A stretch of DNA of 18,596 bases, from the NCBI GenBank assembly GCA_029251065.1, contig JAQXEB010000078.1, forward strand, positions 1-18,596, written 5' to 3'. Origin of the DNA: Luminiphilus sp. (GTDB lineage: Bacteria > Pseudomonadota > Gammaproteobacteria > Pseudomonadales > Halieaceae). Both the position numbers and the translations under genes were made by a program. The notes below the pieces were generated by a model. It saw only the letters and a program-made list of their open reading frames with translations, made no database searches and was not told the DNA's origin. Every line of letters starts with the position of its first letter. The stretch's first letter is position 1. Below are positions 9,401 through 15,688 of the stretch, in pieces.

Positions 9401-9558
9401 GTGACATGTGCCTTAACAACACCTGCCAGTGAGCACTCATCGGTGAGTGCAAGGGCTGAATACCCCAGCTGCACGGCTTGCTCTACGAGCTCTGATGGGT
9501 GCGATGCACCTCGAAGGAAGCTGTAGTTACTTAGGCAGTGGAGCTCAGCGTACGACAT
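6478..9558 (-). CDS. dnaE2: Error-prone DNA polymerase DnaE2 (ImuC)
   Basis: A 1026-residue C-family polymerase of the DnaE2/ImuC type, the polymerase of the SOS mutasome that copies damaged DNA together with ImuA and ImuB. The N-terminus (YAELHCLSNYSFLRGASHPSEL) is the DnaE2 form of the PHP domain, with the HxH of true PHP proteins reduced to HCL. The catalytic palm carries PPDIDVDFEHERR (aspartates 369 and 371) and a third aspartate at 520 (LLKVDILALGML). GYGFPESHSASFALLAYVSAWLK lies at about 710-732, and a C-terminal OB fold at about 937-1010 (GLVTCRQRPGTASGVIFLTLEDETG). It looks complete and unbroken. A LexA operator starts ten bases before the ATG, with no clear Shine-Dalgarno between. 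It is separated from imuB by the lipocalin and a small exported-protein gene, unlike the usual imuA-imuB-dnaE2 operon. Confidence 0.96.
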   Translation of the reverse strand: MSYAELHCLSNYSFLRGASHPSELVEQAVQLGYSALALTDECSLAGVVKAHVTAKELNFKLIIGSEFTVSEGLKIVALAPSRAAYGELSSLISRSRRRSAKGHYMTHLRDVYFHLKRCFIIWIPMDIESECHHAKILARRSPGRFWIGVSQLLRHDDLARLVDLQRLASEMSAPLLACGSVEMHSARRKMLHDVLSAIRYNRSVQELGQHRVCNGQQHLRRLDKLAPLYPQELLGETLRLAQQCHFNLDELRYEYPEEVVPNGHSANSYLRKCVSEGAHRRWPKGVPPRIQERIERELKLITELDYEYYFLTVYDVVNFARQRHILCQGRGSAANSVVCYCLHITEVSPEQVSLLFERFISRERDEPPDIDVDFEHERREEVIQYIYAKYSRRRAALAATVITYRSRSAVRDVGKALGMDTVFVEELAKSLAWWNRERELTAKFEAQGIPSSSVQAELFLNMTQQILGFPRHLSQHVGGFVISRGPISNLVPIENASMPDRTVIQWDKEDIESLGLLKVDILALGMLSAIRKTLALVQRQVPSIQSIQDIPKDDQATFRMLQSGDSLGVFQIESRAQMSMLPRLKPTCFYDLVIEIAIVRPGPIQGDMVHPYLRRRAGLEAITYPDPAIRSVLERTLGVPIFQEQVIRLAMVAAGFSGGEADSLRRAITNWGRNSKLLTFENKLKSGMLHRGYSADFADQLFSQIKGFGGYGFPESHSASFALLAYVSAWLKCHHPGAFYVGLLNSQPMGFYTPSQLIQDADRHGVKSLSIDINHSDWNHRLITADARTQEVIQLGLRLVKGLSKSGADQIIDARTSALFESVADLRRRTNINQKDLEALSAADALATLSGHRHKTHWAIMALKDTRPLLVDEHRQQENDMDAITAPSITENVIFDYQSTGLTLRAHPLALLRPQPPFDQCRRQSDLIAMGNRRFVRTAGLVTCRQRPGTASGVIFLTLEDETGNINVIVWPRVQEQFKAALMTAQLLLIKGTVESRDGVTHVIASGLYDHSHALSDLAVKSRDFH

Positions 9559-9566
9559 GTCAAAAC

Positions 9567-9586
9567 TACTGTGTTTTTATACAGTA
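9567..9586 (-). promoter_or_regulatory. LexA (SOS) operator of dnaE2
   Basis: TACTGTGTTTTTATACAGTA contains CTGT-N8-ACAG (9569-9584) with the flanking TA dinucleotides of the E. coli LexA consensus. Read toward dnaE2 the core holds TATAAA, a possible -10 element, so LexA binding would cover the promoter. It lies ten bases from the dnaE2 ATG and about 85 bases before the divergent lipocalin gene. Site sequence is seen directly; LexA control is inferred from the consensus and the gene's family. Confidence 0.93.
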
Positions 9587-9670
9587 TAAGGCTTTTTCCA
9601 ATAAAGCCCACATTCTGTCAGTTGTCAGTCATACTCAGTACTGGAGATTCATTCAACGAGGTGAAAGGCC

Positions 9671-10183
9671 GTGCTTAAGCGACTGGGTATGTTATGTATT
9701 GTCTTGTTAGTCAGCTGTACGGGCTTGCCTGACAACGTCGAGCCGGTGAGCCAGTTTAATACCGAGCAGTACTTAGGAACCTGGTACGAAATTGCACGTT
9801 TAGACCATAGCTTTGAGCGTAATCTTGAGCGTGTGACTGCGACGTACGGTTTGAATGAGGATGGATCGGTTTCTGTTCTGAATAAAGGATTCAATACTGA
9901 AAAGGGCGAATGGCGTCAGGCAGAGGGCGTCGCCAAACCGATGGGTTCAAGCGATATTGCGCACCTCAAAGTGTCCTTCTTTGGGCCGTTCTATGGAACC
10001 TATGCGGTGTTTGAACTCGCTGACGATTACAGCCACGCCTTTGTGTCCGGATACAACACCGATTATCTTTGGTTATTAGCGCGAGAGCCTGATGTCAGTG
10101 CCGAAGTACGCCAGCGCTTTATTAATGAAAGCCAAGCACTGGGATTTGATACGTCTAAGCTGATCTGGGTGTCGACAGATTAG
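9671..10183 (+). CDS. blc: Outer-membrane lipocalin lipoprotein (Blc-like)
   Basis: A 170-residue bacterial lipocalin. The N-terminus is a lipoprotein signal: basic start MLKR, hydrophobic core, and lipobox LVSC with the acylated cysteine at residue 16 followed by T (no +2 aspartate, which favours sorting to the outer membrane). The first lipocalin motif is clear in YLGTWYEIARLDHSFERNL. It is followed by TATYGLNEDGSVSVLNKG, KVSFFGPFYGTYAVFELADDYSHAFVSG and LWLLAREP, in the order of E. coli Blc, which binds fatty acids and lysophospholipids and is linked to membrane stress. The GTG start is supported by purine-rich AGGTGAAAGG just upstream. It is divergent from dnaE2 across 112 bases containing the LexA operator, so SOS influence is possible. 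A hairpin terminator follows. Confidence 0.92.
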   Translation: MLKRLGMLCIVLLVSCTGLPDNVEPVSQFNTEQYLGTWYEIARLDHSFERNLERVTATYGLNEDGSVSVLNKGFNTEKGEWRQAEGVAKPMGSSDIAHLKVSFFGPFYGTYAVFELADDYSHAFVSGYNTDYLWLLAREPDVSAEVRQRFINESQALGFDTSKLIWVSTD

Positions 10184-10202
10184 CGCTCTTTGAAAGTAAA
10201 AA

Positions 10203-10228
10203 AGCCCAACGCAGGAATGAGTTGGGCT
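10203..10228. terminator. Bidirectional rho-independent terminator
   Basis: Inverted repeat AGCCCAAC (10203-10210) / GTTGGGCT (10221-10228) with a 10-base loop. On the minus strand the stem is followed by a run of T (the AAAAAA before the left arm), ideal for ending the exported-protein transcript. On the plus strand it is followed by GAGCTTTTG, a weaker U-run for the lipocalin gene. It sits between two convergent genes. Confidence 0.88.
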
Positions 10229-10255
10229 GAGCTTTTGTTAAGGATGTTTTGCGAT

Positions 10256-10612
10256 TCAGTCGTTAACGCTGAGCAGAACAGGACGCTGAACGCTGAGCAG
10301 TTCCCACGTTGTGTCGGAGCGGGTCTGCTGAAAGGCATAAGTCACTTTTGATCCCAGTGGCAGCTCGAGGCCGACCATAGTGATGTTAGCGTCAACGCGA
10401 CTACGCATGGATCGGCGCTTTAACTTATTGCAATTCGCCTCGACACCATGGTCGATATCGTGAAATCTTACGCGAAGGGTATCTGACGGGTACTCGTTGA
10501 CCCCGATCACCTCACCTGAAAGCACACAATCTTGGACGACTTCGGCACTCGCACCTGACGTATAAAGGGCGCCTAAAGCGCAGAGGCCTATTAATAGTTT
10601 GTTCATTTTCAT
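10256..10612 (-). CDS. Small exported protein of unknown function
   Basis: A 118-residue protein with a clear Sec signal peptide: MKMNK, hydrophobic core LLIGLCALGALY, and cleavage probably after SGASA, leaving a mature protein of about 95 residues starting EVVQDC. The mature part has two cysteines (QDCVLSG and EANCNKLK) that could form a disulfide, a basic stretch KLKRRSMRSR, and alternating hydrophobic residues that suggest a beta-rich fold. I do not recognise a family. The ATG at 10612 is preceded by GAGG eight bases upstream. It lies 139 bases downstream of imuB on the same strand, so it could be read through from the SOS promoter or have its own. A strong terminator follows its stop by about 28 bases. 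Confidence 0.72.
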   Translation of the reverse strand: MKMNKLLIGLCALGALYTSGASAEVVQDCVLSGEVIGVNEYPSDTLRVRFHDIDHGVEANCNKLKRRSMRSRVDANITMVGLELPLGSKVTYAFQQTRSDTTWELLSVQRPVLLSVND

Positions 10613-10751
10613 TCTTCTTACCTCTTTACGCCTCCCAGCGTGCTATCGCTTCACAGCGTTTAGCGGATTACCCGCAACTCACTCAAACAACCCATGTAAC
10701 TTAAGTGAAATTTTAATGAAATAAAAGTGTCATGTTAAGAATGGTGGCAAA

Positions 10752-12194
10752 TTAGTCAAAAATGCCCTGCAAAAACCAACACCGACTGTGGCGATCTTGA
10801 AAGATCCAAACAGGCTGCCCTGTGCGTGTTGTAGCGACGTAGTAGTCTCGACTTGAAGGCTGACTCCACCAGTAATCTTCCAGGCGTTCAGGACCTCTAA
10901 CGATCTCGAGTGCATCCATCCAGTACAGTTGATTGCCCCGCTGACTAATAGGCTGTGGTGAGTTGAGTAGCCAGAAGGGGCGCTGAGTAATCGAGGGATT
11001 GCTGATCTGAGCGGTGAACTGATTAGGGTCAGTGTAAGAGCAGTGCTCGGGTAGGTGTTCTGAGCGTTCATAGACGTGGGTCACGGCTTGAAAGCCTAAC
11101 CGGCTGCGTAATCGATCGATCAGTTGTGACAGCGGTTCTTGGTGCTTGGATTCGAGAAACAAATCCTGCGTTTTGTGTTGTGCTGCACTGAGTTCACGCG
11201 CGGTCAGCTGGACACCTTCTATGAGGTCGTCAAACGTCAACAGGTCTAACTTCAGTAACGATTGTTCCAGCCAGCGGTTAAGGTCGCTGTGGCATTCACT
11301 GCTGTGAATATCAAGGCGCGTATGAACGCCCTGAACAGGTAAAAACGCCCAGGCAATGTGCTGTGTTTCAAGTTGCGTATTCCTGACGAACTCAGCAAAA
11401 CCTTCTAATAACGTTTTCATGGGTAGCGCAAGCTCTTGATGGTTTTTTGAGCCGTACCCTAGCCAGATAATATCGCTGTATTCCGGTTCTGGATAAAAGT
11501 CTTCAATGGCCGTCTCTACTCGGCATAATAATTGGTCAACCCACCGGGTAAATTCTCGACTACAGCGTCGCTTCAGTGATGTGCTTGGGAGCGAAAATAG
11601 GTCTTTAAAGGTGCGAACTCCAGCTTTGGCAAGTGCGGCCGTGTCCTTAGGGAAGTCGGTTATGTAAGCCAGTGAAAGGGGGGAAAGTCGTGACTCAAGC
11701 GAGAGGCCCTCAATGGGCATATCCATCATCGGCGAAGGGTCAGACTGACTGAATAACCAAGCGGCTTCTTGACTTGGGCCGATGCCCACAGAGGCGGTAA
11801 ACCCGCGACGATCGAGTTCGGTTGTTATCTTCTTTAAAAGGTTTTCTAGACCACCATGAACGAGCAGGCATCGCCCAACTTCAAGTTGTAAGCAATCATC
11901 TCGCCACAGGGTGAGTGTTGGCGTAATGGAGTAGGTCCATTGTGTGAGCTGCTGAAGTGCGCGCTGTTCTTGCTCAACTTGCCGACTGAGAAGCTGAAGG
12001 GGTTGCCCGCTGAGTAGACCACTGACAGTGGATTGCTTTAGTCCTGGCTTTACGCCTAGAGCCTCTACCGCGTCATCGCAGGTAATCACACGATTTGCCT
12101 CGATCACTACACGTAAGCATTCGTCATCAAAGCTTGGCTTTGATGTGAGTGCTTCGAGCGGTAATTTAGGAAAATGTAGGCAAAGCCAGAGCAC
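10752..12194 (-). CDS. imuB: ImuB, inactive Y-family polymerase homologue of the SOS mutasome
   Basis: A 480-residue ImuB. It is a Y-family polymerase relative that has lost catalysis and serves as the hub linking ImuA, DnaE2 and the beta clamp. The N-terminus LWLCLHFPKLPLEAL has no aspartates where active Y-family enzymes have the metal-binding DxD. The C-terminus has the ImuB signature: RPFWLLNSPQPI, GPERLEDYWW, RDYYVATTRTG, PVWIFQDR and CWFLQGIFD. A possible clamp-binding peptide is QDLFL at 343-347, just before LIDRLRSRLG. The start is GTG at 12194, because an in-frame TAA lies only two codons upstream. The LexA operator palindrome ends six bases before this GTG and no Shine-Dalgarno is evident. 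The gene stands apart from imuA and dnaE2. Confidence 0.94.
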   Translation of the reverse strand: MLWLCLHFPKLPLEALTSKPSFDDECLRVVIEANRVITCDDAVEALGVKPGLKQSTVSGLLSGQPLQLLSRQVEQEQRALQQLTQWTYSITPTLTLWRDDCLQLEVGRCLLVHGGLENLLKKITTELDRRGFTASVGIGPSQEAAWLFSQSDPSPMMDMPIEGLSLESRLSPLSLAYITDFPKDTAALAKAGVRTFKDLFSLPSTSLKRRCSREFTRWVDQLLCRVETAIEDFYPEPEYSDIIWLGYGSKNHQELALPMKTLLEGFAEFVRNTQLETQHIAWAFLPVQGVHTRLDIHSSECHSDLNRWLEQSLLKLDLLTFDDLIEGVQLTARELSAAQHKTQDLFLESKHQEPLSQLIDRLRSRLGFQAVTHVYERSEHLPEHCSYTDPNQFTAQISNPSITQRPFWLLNSPQPISQRGNQLYWMDALEIVRGPERLEDYWWSQPSSRDYYVATTRTGQPVWIFQDRHSRCWFLQGIFD

Positions 12195-12200
12195 AAATAC

Positions 12201-12238
12201 TTACTCATATACTGTTTATTTATACAGTATATGAGTAA
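12201..12238 (-). promoter_or_regulatory. LexA (SOS) operator of imuB inside a 38-bp palindrome
   Basis: The core TACTGTTTATTTATACAGTA (12210-12229) contains CTGT-N8-ACAG at 12212-12227. The symmetry extends well beyond LexA needs: TTACTCATATACTGT (12201-12215) and ACAGTATATGAGTAA (12224-12238) are perfect reverse complements around an 8-base spacer. Toward imuB the core reads TATAAA, a likely -10 element. The palindrome ends six bases before the GTG start. The LexA site is near certain by consensus; the role of the extra arms is unknown. Confidence 0.93.
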
Positions 12239-12297
12239 TTTTAGTGTGTACAAGCATTCGCGGCTTTTATGGGTGTAATGACTTGATAATGGTGCAA

Positions 12298-13824
12298 CTA
12301 GCGTTTTTTGATGCCCCTTAAAATCACCGCGCGGCTTTCTGATGGATCGATCACCAAGTCGATTTCTAAGTAGGCAGCAGCTTCTGTTGCACGGCCTTTT
12401 TCGTACATTTCGGCAAGCAATTTTTCGAAGAGTGCGTCGCGCGCTTCACCTTCCGGTAATGCTGCCAGTTCTTTTTTGAAGCCCAGTCTGACCGCGCCTT
12501 CTAGCCCCATACCGCCAAATTCACCTTGTGGCCAGCTGGCGGTAATGGTGGGAAACTCAAAGGACCCTCCCACCAATGCCATGGCGCCCAGTCCATAGCC
12601 GCGACGTAAAAAGATCCCGACCCACGGGGTGTCGACACTCGCCGCCGTATTAAACAGTTCCGGCATTACTTTTGCTGCGCCCATCGCTTCGCTTTCTGGG
12701 CCCACCATGAACCCTGGTGTATCGACAAGAGACACGATGGGGAGCTTCCAGCGTTTCGCCAGTTCCATCATCTCTCCTGCCTTTCTTGCCGCATCGACAT
12801 CGATGGCGCCACCAAGGTGGCGACAGTCACTGGCGATGACCGCGACCGCGTGCCCTTCAACTCGTGCAAGTGCGGTGACTACGGCACGCCCGTAAACAGG
12901 GCGGAGCTCGACGACAGACTGTGCGTCAAACAGCACATCCATAACTCGCCTGACGTCATACGCCATGCGCCGATTATCCGGGAGGATCGTTCGCAGTATT
13001 TGTTGGTCTGCGGCTGGACTGGGCGCTATCGATCCTTGCGCGTAGCCCAGAACCCATTTGGCTAATGCGGTCGCGTGTGCTTCGTCCTCTGCCAATAAGT
13101 CGATGGCGCCGGCACTGCACAGGGTGTTTACGGGACCTATTTCGTCGGGATGAAATACACCAAGACCCCCGCCTTCGATCATGGCGGGTCCCGCCATACC
13201 TATCGATGATTTTTTTGTGGCGATACGAATGTCACCCGCGCCAAAAAGAGCGGCGTTGCCTGCAAAACAGTAGCCATTGTTTACCGTGATGCGCGGAACT
13301 TTGCCGGTTAAGCCGGCCCAGCGGCTGAATGACGTGCTGTTAAGGCCCGCAATATTAACCTTGACGTCGGTATCACCGGGCCGACCCCCGCCACCTTCCG
13401 TGTACATAATAAACGGCAGGCGGTCGCGTTCAGCGACCTCAAAGATACGATCAAGCTTTTTGTGATGAAAAAACCCCTGAGTTCCGGCTAACACGCTGTA
13501 ATCGTAAATGGCTAAGGCGACATTTGAATGGCTTGAACCACAGAGATGGGAATTAATCGTAGCCGTACCGGTAATGACACCATCGGCTGCTGTGTCAATG
13601 CGCAGTGACGCTGGGTCCCGCCGATCGCGCTGCGCGGCAACCGCCAATTGCCCGTACTCAACGAAGCTACCGCGATCAATCAGATCTTCAAGGTTTTCAC
13701 GAGCAGTTCTGAAACCTTTTGAGTGCCTTTTGTCGCGCGCTTGGCGTCTTGCGGTATCCAGTGTGTCCGCTGTGGTTTGCTCAAAATGTTTTTGAGCGTC
13801 GGTCTGAGTAGGTCCTTGAGACAC
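12298..13824 (-). CDS. Acyl-CoA carboxylase carboxyltransferase (beta) subunit
   Basis: A 508-residue protein with the two crotonase-like halves of the biotin-dependent carboxyltransferase fold. The N-terminal half carries TARENLEDLIDRGSFVEYG, VALAIYDYSVLAGTQG and MYTEGGGGRPGD. The C-terminal half carries GGAIDVDAARKAGEMMELAKRWKLPIVSLVDTPGFMVGPESE and FLRRGYGLGAMALVGG. Such subunits move carboxyl from biotin to propionyl-, acetyl- or methylcrotonyl-CoA-type substrates in the cytosol. No biotin carboxylase or biotin carrier gene is near, so its partner must be elsewhere and the substrate cannot be set. The GTG start has AGGAG six bases upstream. It lies upstream of imuB on the same strand with a 103-base gap that contains the imuB operator, so it interrupts what is normally a continuous mutasome operon. 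Confidence 0.88.
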   Translation of the reverse strand: MSQGPTQTDAQKHFEQTTADTLDTARRQARDKRHSKGFRTARENLEDLIDRGSFVEYGQLAVAAQRDRRDPASLRIDTAADGVITGTATINSHLCGSSHSNVALAIYDYSVLAGTQGFFHHKKLDRIFEVAERDRLPFIMYTEGGGGRPGDTDVKVNIAGLNSTSFSRWAGLTGKVPRITVNNGYCFAGNAALFGAGDIRIATKKSSIGMAGPAMIEGGGLGVFHPDEIGPVNTLCSAGAIDLLAEDEAHATALAKWVLGYAQGSIAPSPAADQQILRTILPDNRRMAYDVRRVMDVLFDAQSVVELRPVYGRAVVTALARVEGHAVAVIASDCRHLGGAIDVDAARKAGEMMELAKRWKLPIVSLVDTPGFMVGPESEAMGAAKVMPELFNTAASVDTPWVGIFLRRGYGLGAMALVGGSFEFPTITASWPQGEFGGMGLEGAVRLGFKKELAALPEGEARDALFEKLLAEMYEKGRATEAAAYLEIDLVIDPSESRAVILRGIKKR

Positions 13825-14014
13825 AATGGGCTCCTGTAATTGGATTGCTAGACCATAAGGTTCATGCAGGGTTCAAGCAAGCGTTGAAGTCGTCAGATAA
13901 GCCAAGTGGTTTCTCGATATATTTGACTGTTTTTATTTCAGCGTCCGGTTGCAAGGGGGGGCACCTACTGCAGGGTGAGCGAGCGATACGGGACGCCGAA
14001 AGTTGAGGGGAACG

Positions 14015-14755
14015 CTACATCACTCGGACAATCATAAGCAGTGCAAGGGCGGTAAGGAGTAGCTTGAGTAGGGCTTGAAAGAGCTGTTCAGGCAGTCGCC
14101 CCAGTAGTTGTAAGCCAATTAATGTACCGCCAAACCCTGCCGCAATCATGAGGCAGAGTGGAATTAGCCACTCGGTCCAGAAAAACCCTAAACCGCTAAA
14201 CAAAAGAACTCGGAAGAGGTTCATGGTTGAGACGGTGGCAGCCATAGTGGCGACTAACTCTTGTTTTCCTGATGTTTGATGGCGCATGTAGGCGGCGACT
14301 AAAGGCCCGGTGGCACTGACAAAAACACCAATGAAACTGATCGCTGTTCCAAACACGGTATGATTTTTCAGGCTTTGAGTTTTAACAGCAGGTAGCGGTA
14401 ACCAGGTTACCAGCAGTGTGAATGCGGCGAGTAAAAGAGTGAGTTGGACTTCATTTAGCCAGAATGCCGAAAAGGGTGCAGCGAGTAGCGTACCCAATAC
14501 TGCGCCAACGAGTAGACGCCAACATAAGGTCGACGATACGTGCGGACGCATCATCACAGTCCTGCCGGTGTTTGATCCAAGTTGTACGACGCTGTGCAGT
14601 GGTACCACGGCAGCAATCGGTACGGTGATGACTAATACGGCGAGCACCAGCGTGCCTCCCCCAATACCAACCGATGCGGTGAGCATTGATGCCACGAAAC
14701 TGGTCATCAAGAGCAGGTATAAAATGTCAGCAGTGATGGGTAATTCGAGAATCAT
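14015..14755 (-). CDS. TauE/SafE-family membrane permease
   Basis: A 246-residue inner-membrane protein with about seven to eight hydrophobic helices. The family signature is the repeat SFVASMLTASVGIGGGTLVLAVL near the N-terminus (residues 19-41), with a related glycine-rich half-repeat IGVFVSATGPLVAAY (about 142-156). Between and after these lie PLHSVVQLGSN and GFGGTLIGLQLLGRL. TauE/SafE proteins are proposed to export sulfite, sulfoacetate or other organic anions; the substrate here is unknown. The ATG at 14753-14755 has an AGGTGAG stretch roughly ten bases upstream. It lies downstream of imuA on the same strand, separated by 139 bases that hold a long hairpin (14842-14883). Confidence 0.85.
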   Translation of the reverse strand: MILELPITADILYLLLMTSFVASMLTASVGIGGGTLVLAVLVITVPIAAVVPLHSVVQLGSNTGRTVMMRPHVSSTLCWRLLVGAVLGTLLAAPFSAFWLNEVQLTLLLAAFTLLVTWLPLPAVKTQSLKNHTVFGTAISFIGVFVSATGPLVAAYMRHQTSGKQELVATMAATVSTMNLFRVLLFSGLGFFWTEWLIPLCLMIAAGFGGTLIGLQLLGRLPEQLFQALLKLLLTALALLMIVRVM

Positions 14756-14841
14756 TACGGCAGTCTCACCTAGAGGCTAGAGCATACCGTAGTCGAGGGT
14801 GTTCAGCGGATTTAGTGTGAGTGTGTTTTGAGCGGAAGGAT

Positions 14842-14883
14842 CCCCGAAACTCGGAGGGGAAAAAGGGGAGCCGAGTCTCGGGG
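14842..14883. other. Long imperfect inverted repeat between imuA and the permease gene
   Basis: Left arm CCCCGAAACTCGG (14842-14854) and right arm CCGAGTCTCGGGG (14871-14883) pair over 13 positions with one mismatch, around a purine-rich 16-base loop (GGGGAAAAAGGGG core). No T-run follows on either strand, so it is not a standard rho-independent terminator. It lies 12 bases after the imuA stop in the direction of imuA transcription. It could end or protect the imuA transcript, or be a REP-like element. Confidence 0.6.
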
Positions 14884-14894
14884 TGTTGGGGAAG

Positions 14895-15635
14895 TTATGC
14901 GACAGGTGTTAAGAAGACCCCTGTTTTAGTGGCAACGGCTTTACTGTAAGGCTGCGTAATATGAGGTGCGAGACTGAGGTTTTCGGGTAAGCGGATATCG
15001 ACTTCACGCTTTCCACCACGCTGTTTGACGACGCTGACTTCGCGGTAGTTATTGATATGCAAACGCAGTGACACGGGCGTGGACTCTGATAATGCATCGC
15101 TCGACCTGAAGAGGAACAACAAGGTATCGGTACTGGCCGCGGCTAATTGGAGCTTTCGTATTTCCGCGTACCGAAAATGAGTGTTTCCTAACCAGGCAAA
15201 TACGGCACTGCACGTTGTACTGCGAACAGCTTGCTCTGTGGCCCAGAGGGTTTCATCACGATGCTTTGGATGGACCATGAGTATTTGCTCTGTTGGAATA
15301 CTGTGCGCACGTAACAGAGGTGCGTAAGGGGTGTGCGGTGCGTTTATAAACGCTTGCCAACGCTTCTCACTGGAAAGTCGCTGCATGGTGGGTAAAAACA
15401 GCCCCATGCACTCAGCGCCGTCGTGGTCACTTAATACTTCGACCGCGCCGTATGTTGGCCAGCCACCAAGTTGCAGCTCCTCATTAAGGCAATCAAAACC
15501 CGTTGGTACGCTCTGTCTATTATGCCAATCTGTATTGGCAGACTTAGTGGTTAGAATGACACGTGAGTTACTGTGACTGTCAGTCCCTTGCCAAGTGTCG
15601 GGACGGTTAATGATCTGTTCAATGGAGTAGCTCAT
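14895..15635 (-). CDS. imuA: ImuA, SOS mutasome accessory protein
   Basis: A 246-residue protein of the ImuA family (a diverged RecA/SulA-like fold) that works with ImuB and DnaE2 in damage-induced mutagenesis. Family landmarks are VPTGFDCLNEELQLGGWPTYGAVEVL, FINAPHTPYAPLLRAHSIPTEQILMVHP, LWATEQAVRSTTCSAVFAWLG, IRKLQLAAASTDTLLFLFR and VVKQRGGKREVDIRL. The phosphate-binding loop of true RecA is not evident (GAVEVLSDHDGAE in its place). The frame stays open 32 codons upstream to an ATG at 15731, but that extension would encode the LexA operator. The ATG at 15633-15635 has CGGAG six to seven bases upstream and gives the normal length. The operator is 55 bases before this start. Alone here, with no imuB following. 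Confidence 0.88.
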   Translation of the reverse strand: MSYSIEQIINRPDTWQGTDSHSNSRVILTTKSANTDWHNRQSVPTGFDCLNEELQLGGWPTYGAVEVLSDHDGAECMGLFLPTMQRLSSEKRWQAFINAPHTPYAPLLRAHSIPTEQILMVHPKHRDETLWATEQAVRSTTCSAVFAWLGNTHFRYAEIRKLQLAAASTDTLLFLFRSSDALSESTPVSLRLHINNYREVSVVKQRGGKREVDIRLPENLSLAPHITQPYSKAVATKTGVFLTPVA

Positions 15636-15641
15636 GATGTG

Positions 15642-15646
15642 CTCCG
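15642..15646 (-). promoter_or_regulatory. Ribosome binding site deciding the imuA start
   Basis: CGGAG on the minus strand lies six bases before the ATG at 15635. This supports the short ImuA form over the longer frame beginning at 15731, which would start upstream of the LexA operator. Confidence 0.65.
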
Positions 15647-15688
15647 TAAAAATAGGGCTGGTGCTTCGCAGTAGGGCATCAGCAGAAA

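Noticed and set aside
13927..13942. LexA-like sequence upstream of the carboxyltransferase gene (CTGT followed by a T-rich spacer and TCAG)
   Set aside because: The second half-site is TCAG at N7 spacing rather than ACAG at N8. It departs from the consensus in both sequence and spacing, while the three accepted sites are near perfect.
13941..13998. GCGTCC / GGACGC arms as a terminator of the TauE/SafE gene
   Set aside because: The arms are only six bases, about 45 bases apart, and on the minus strand are followed by A-rich rather than T-rich sequence.
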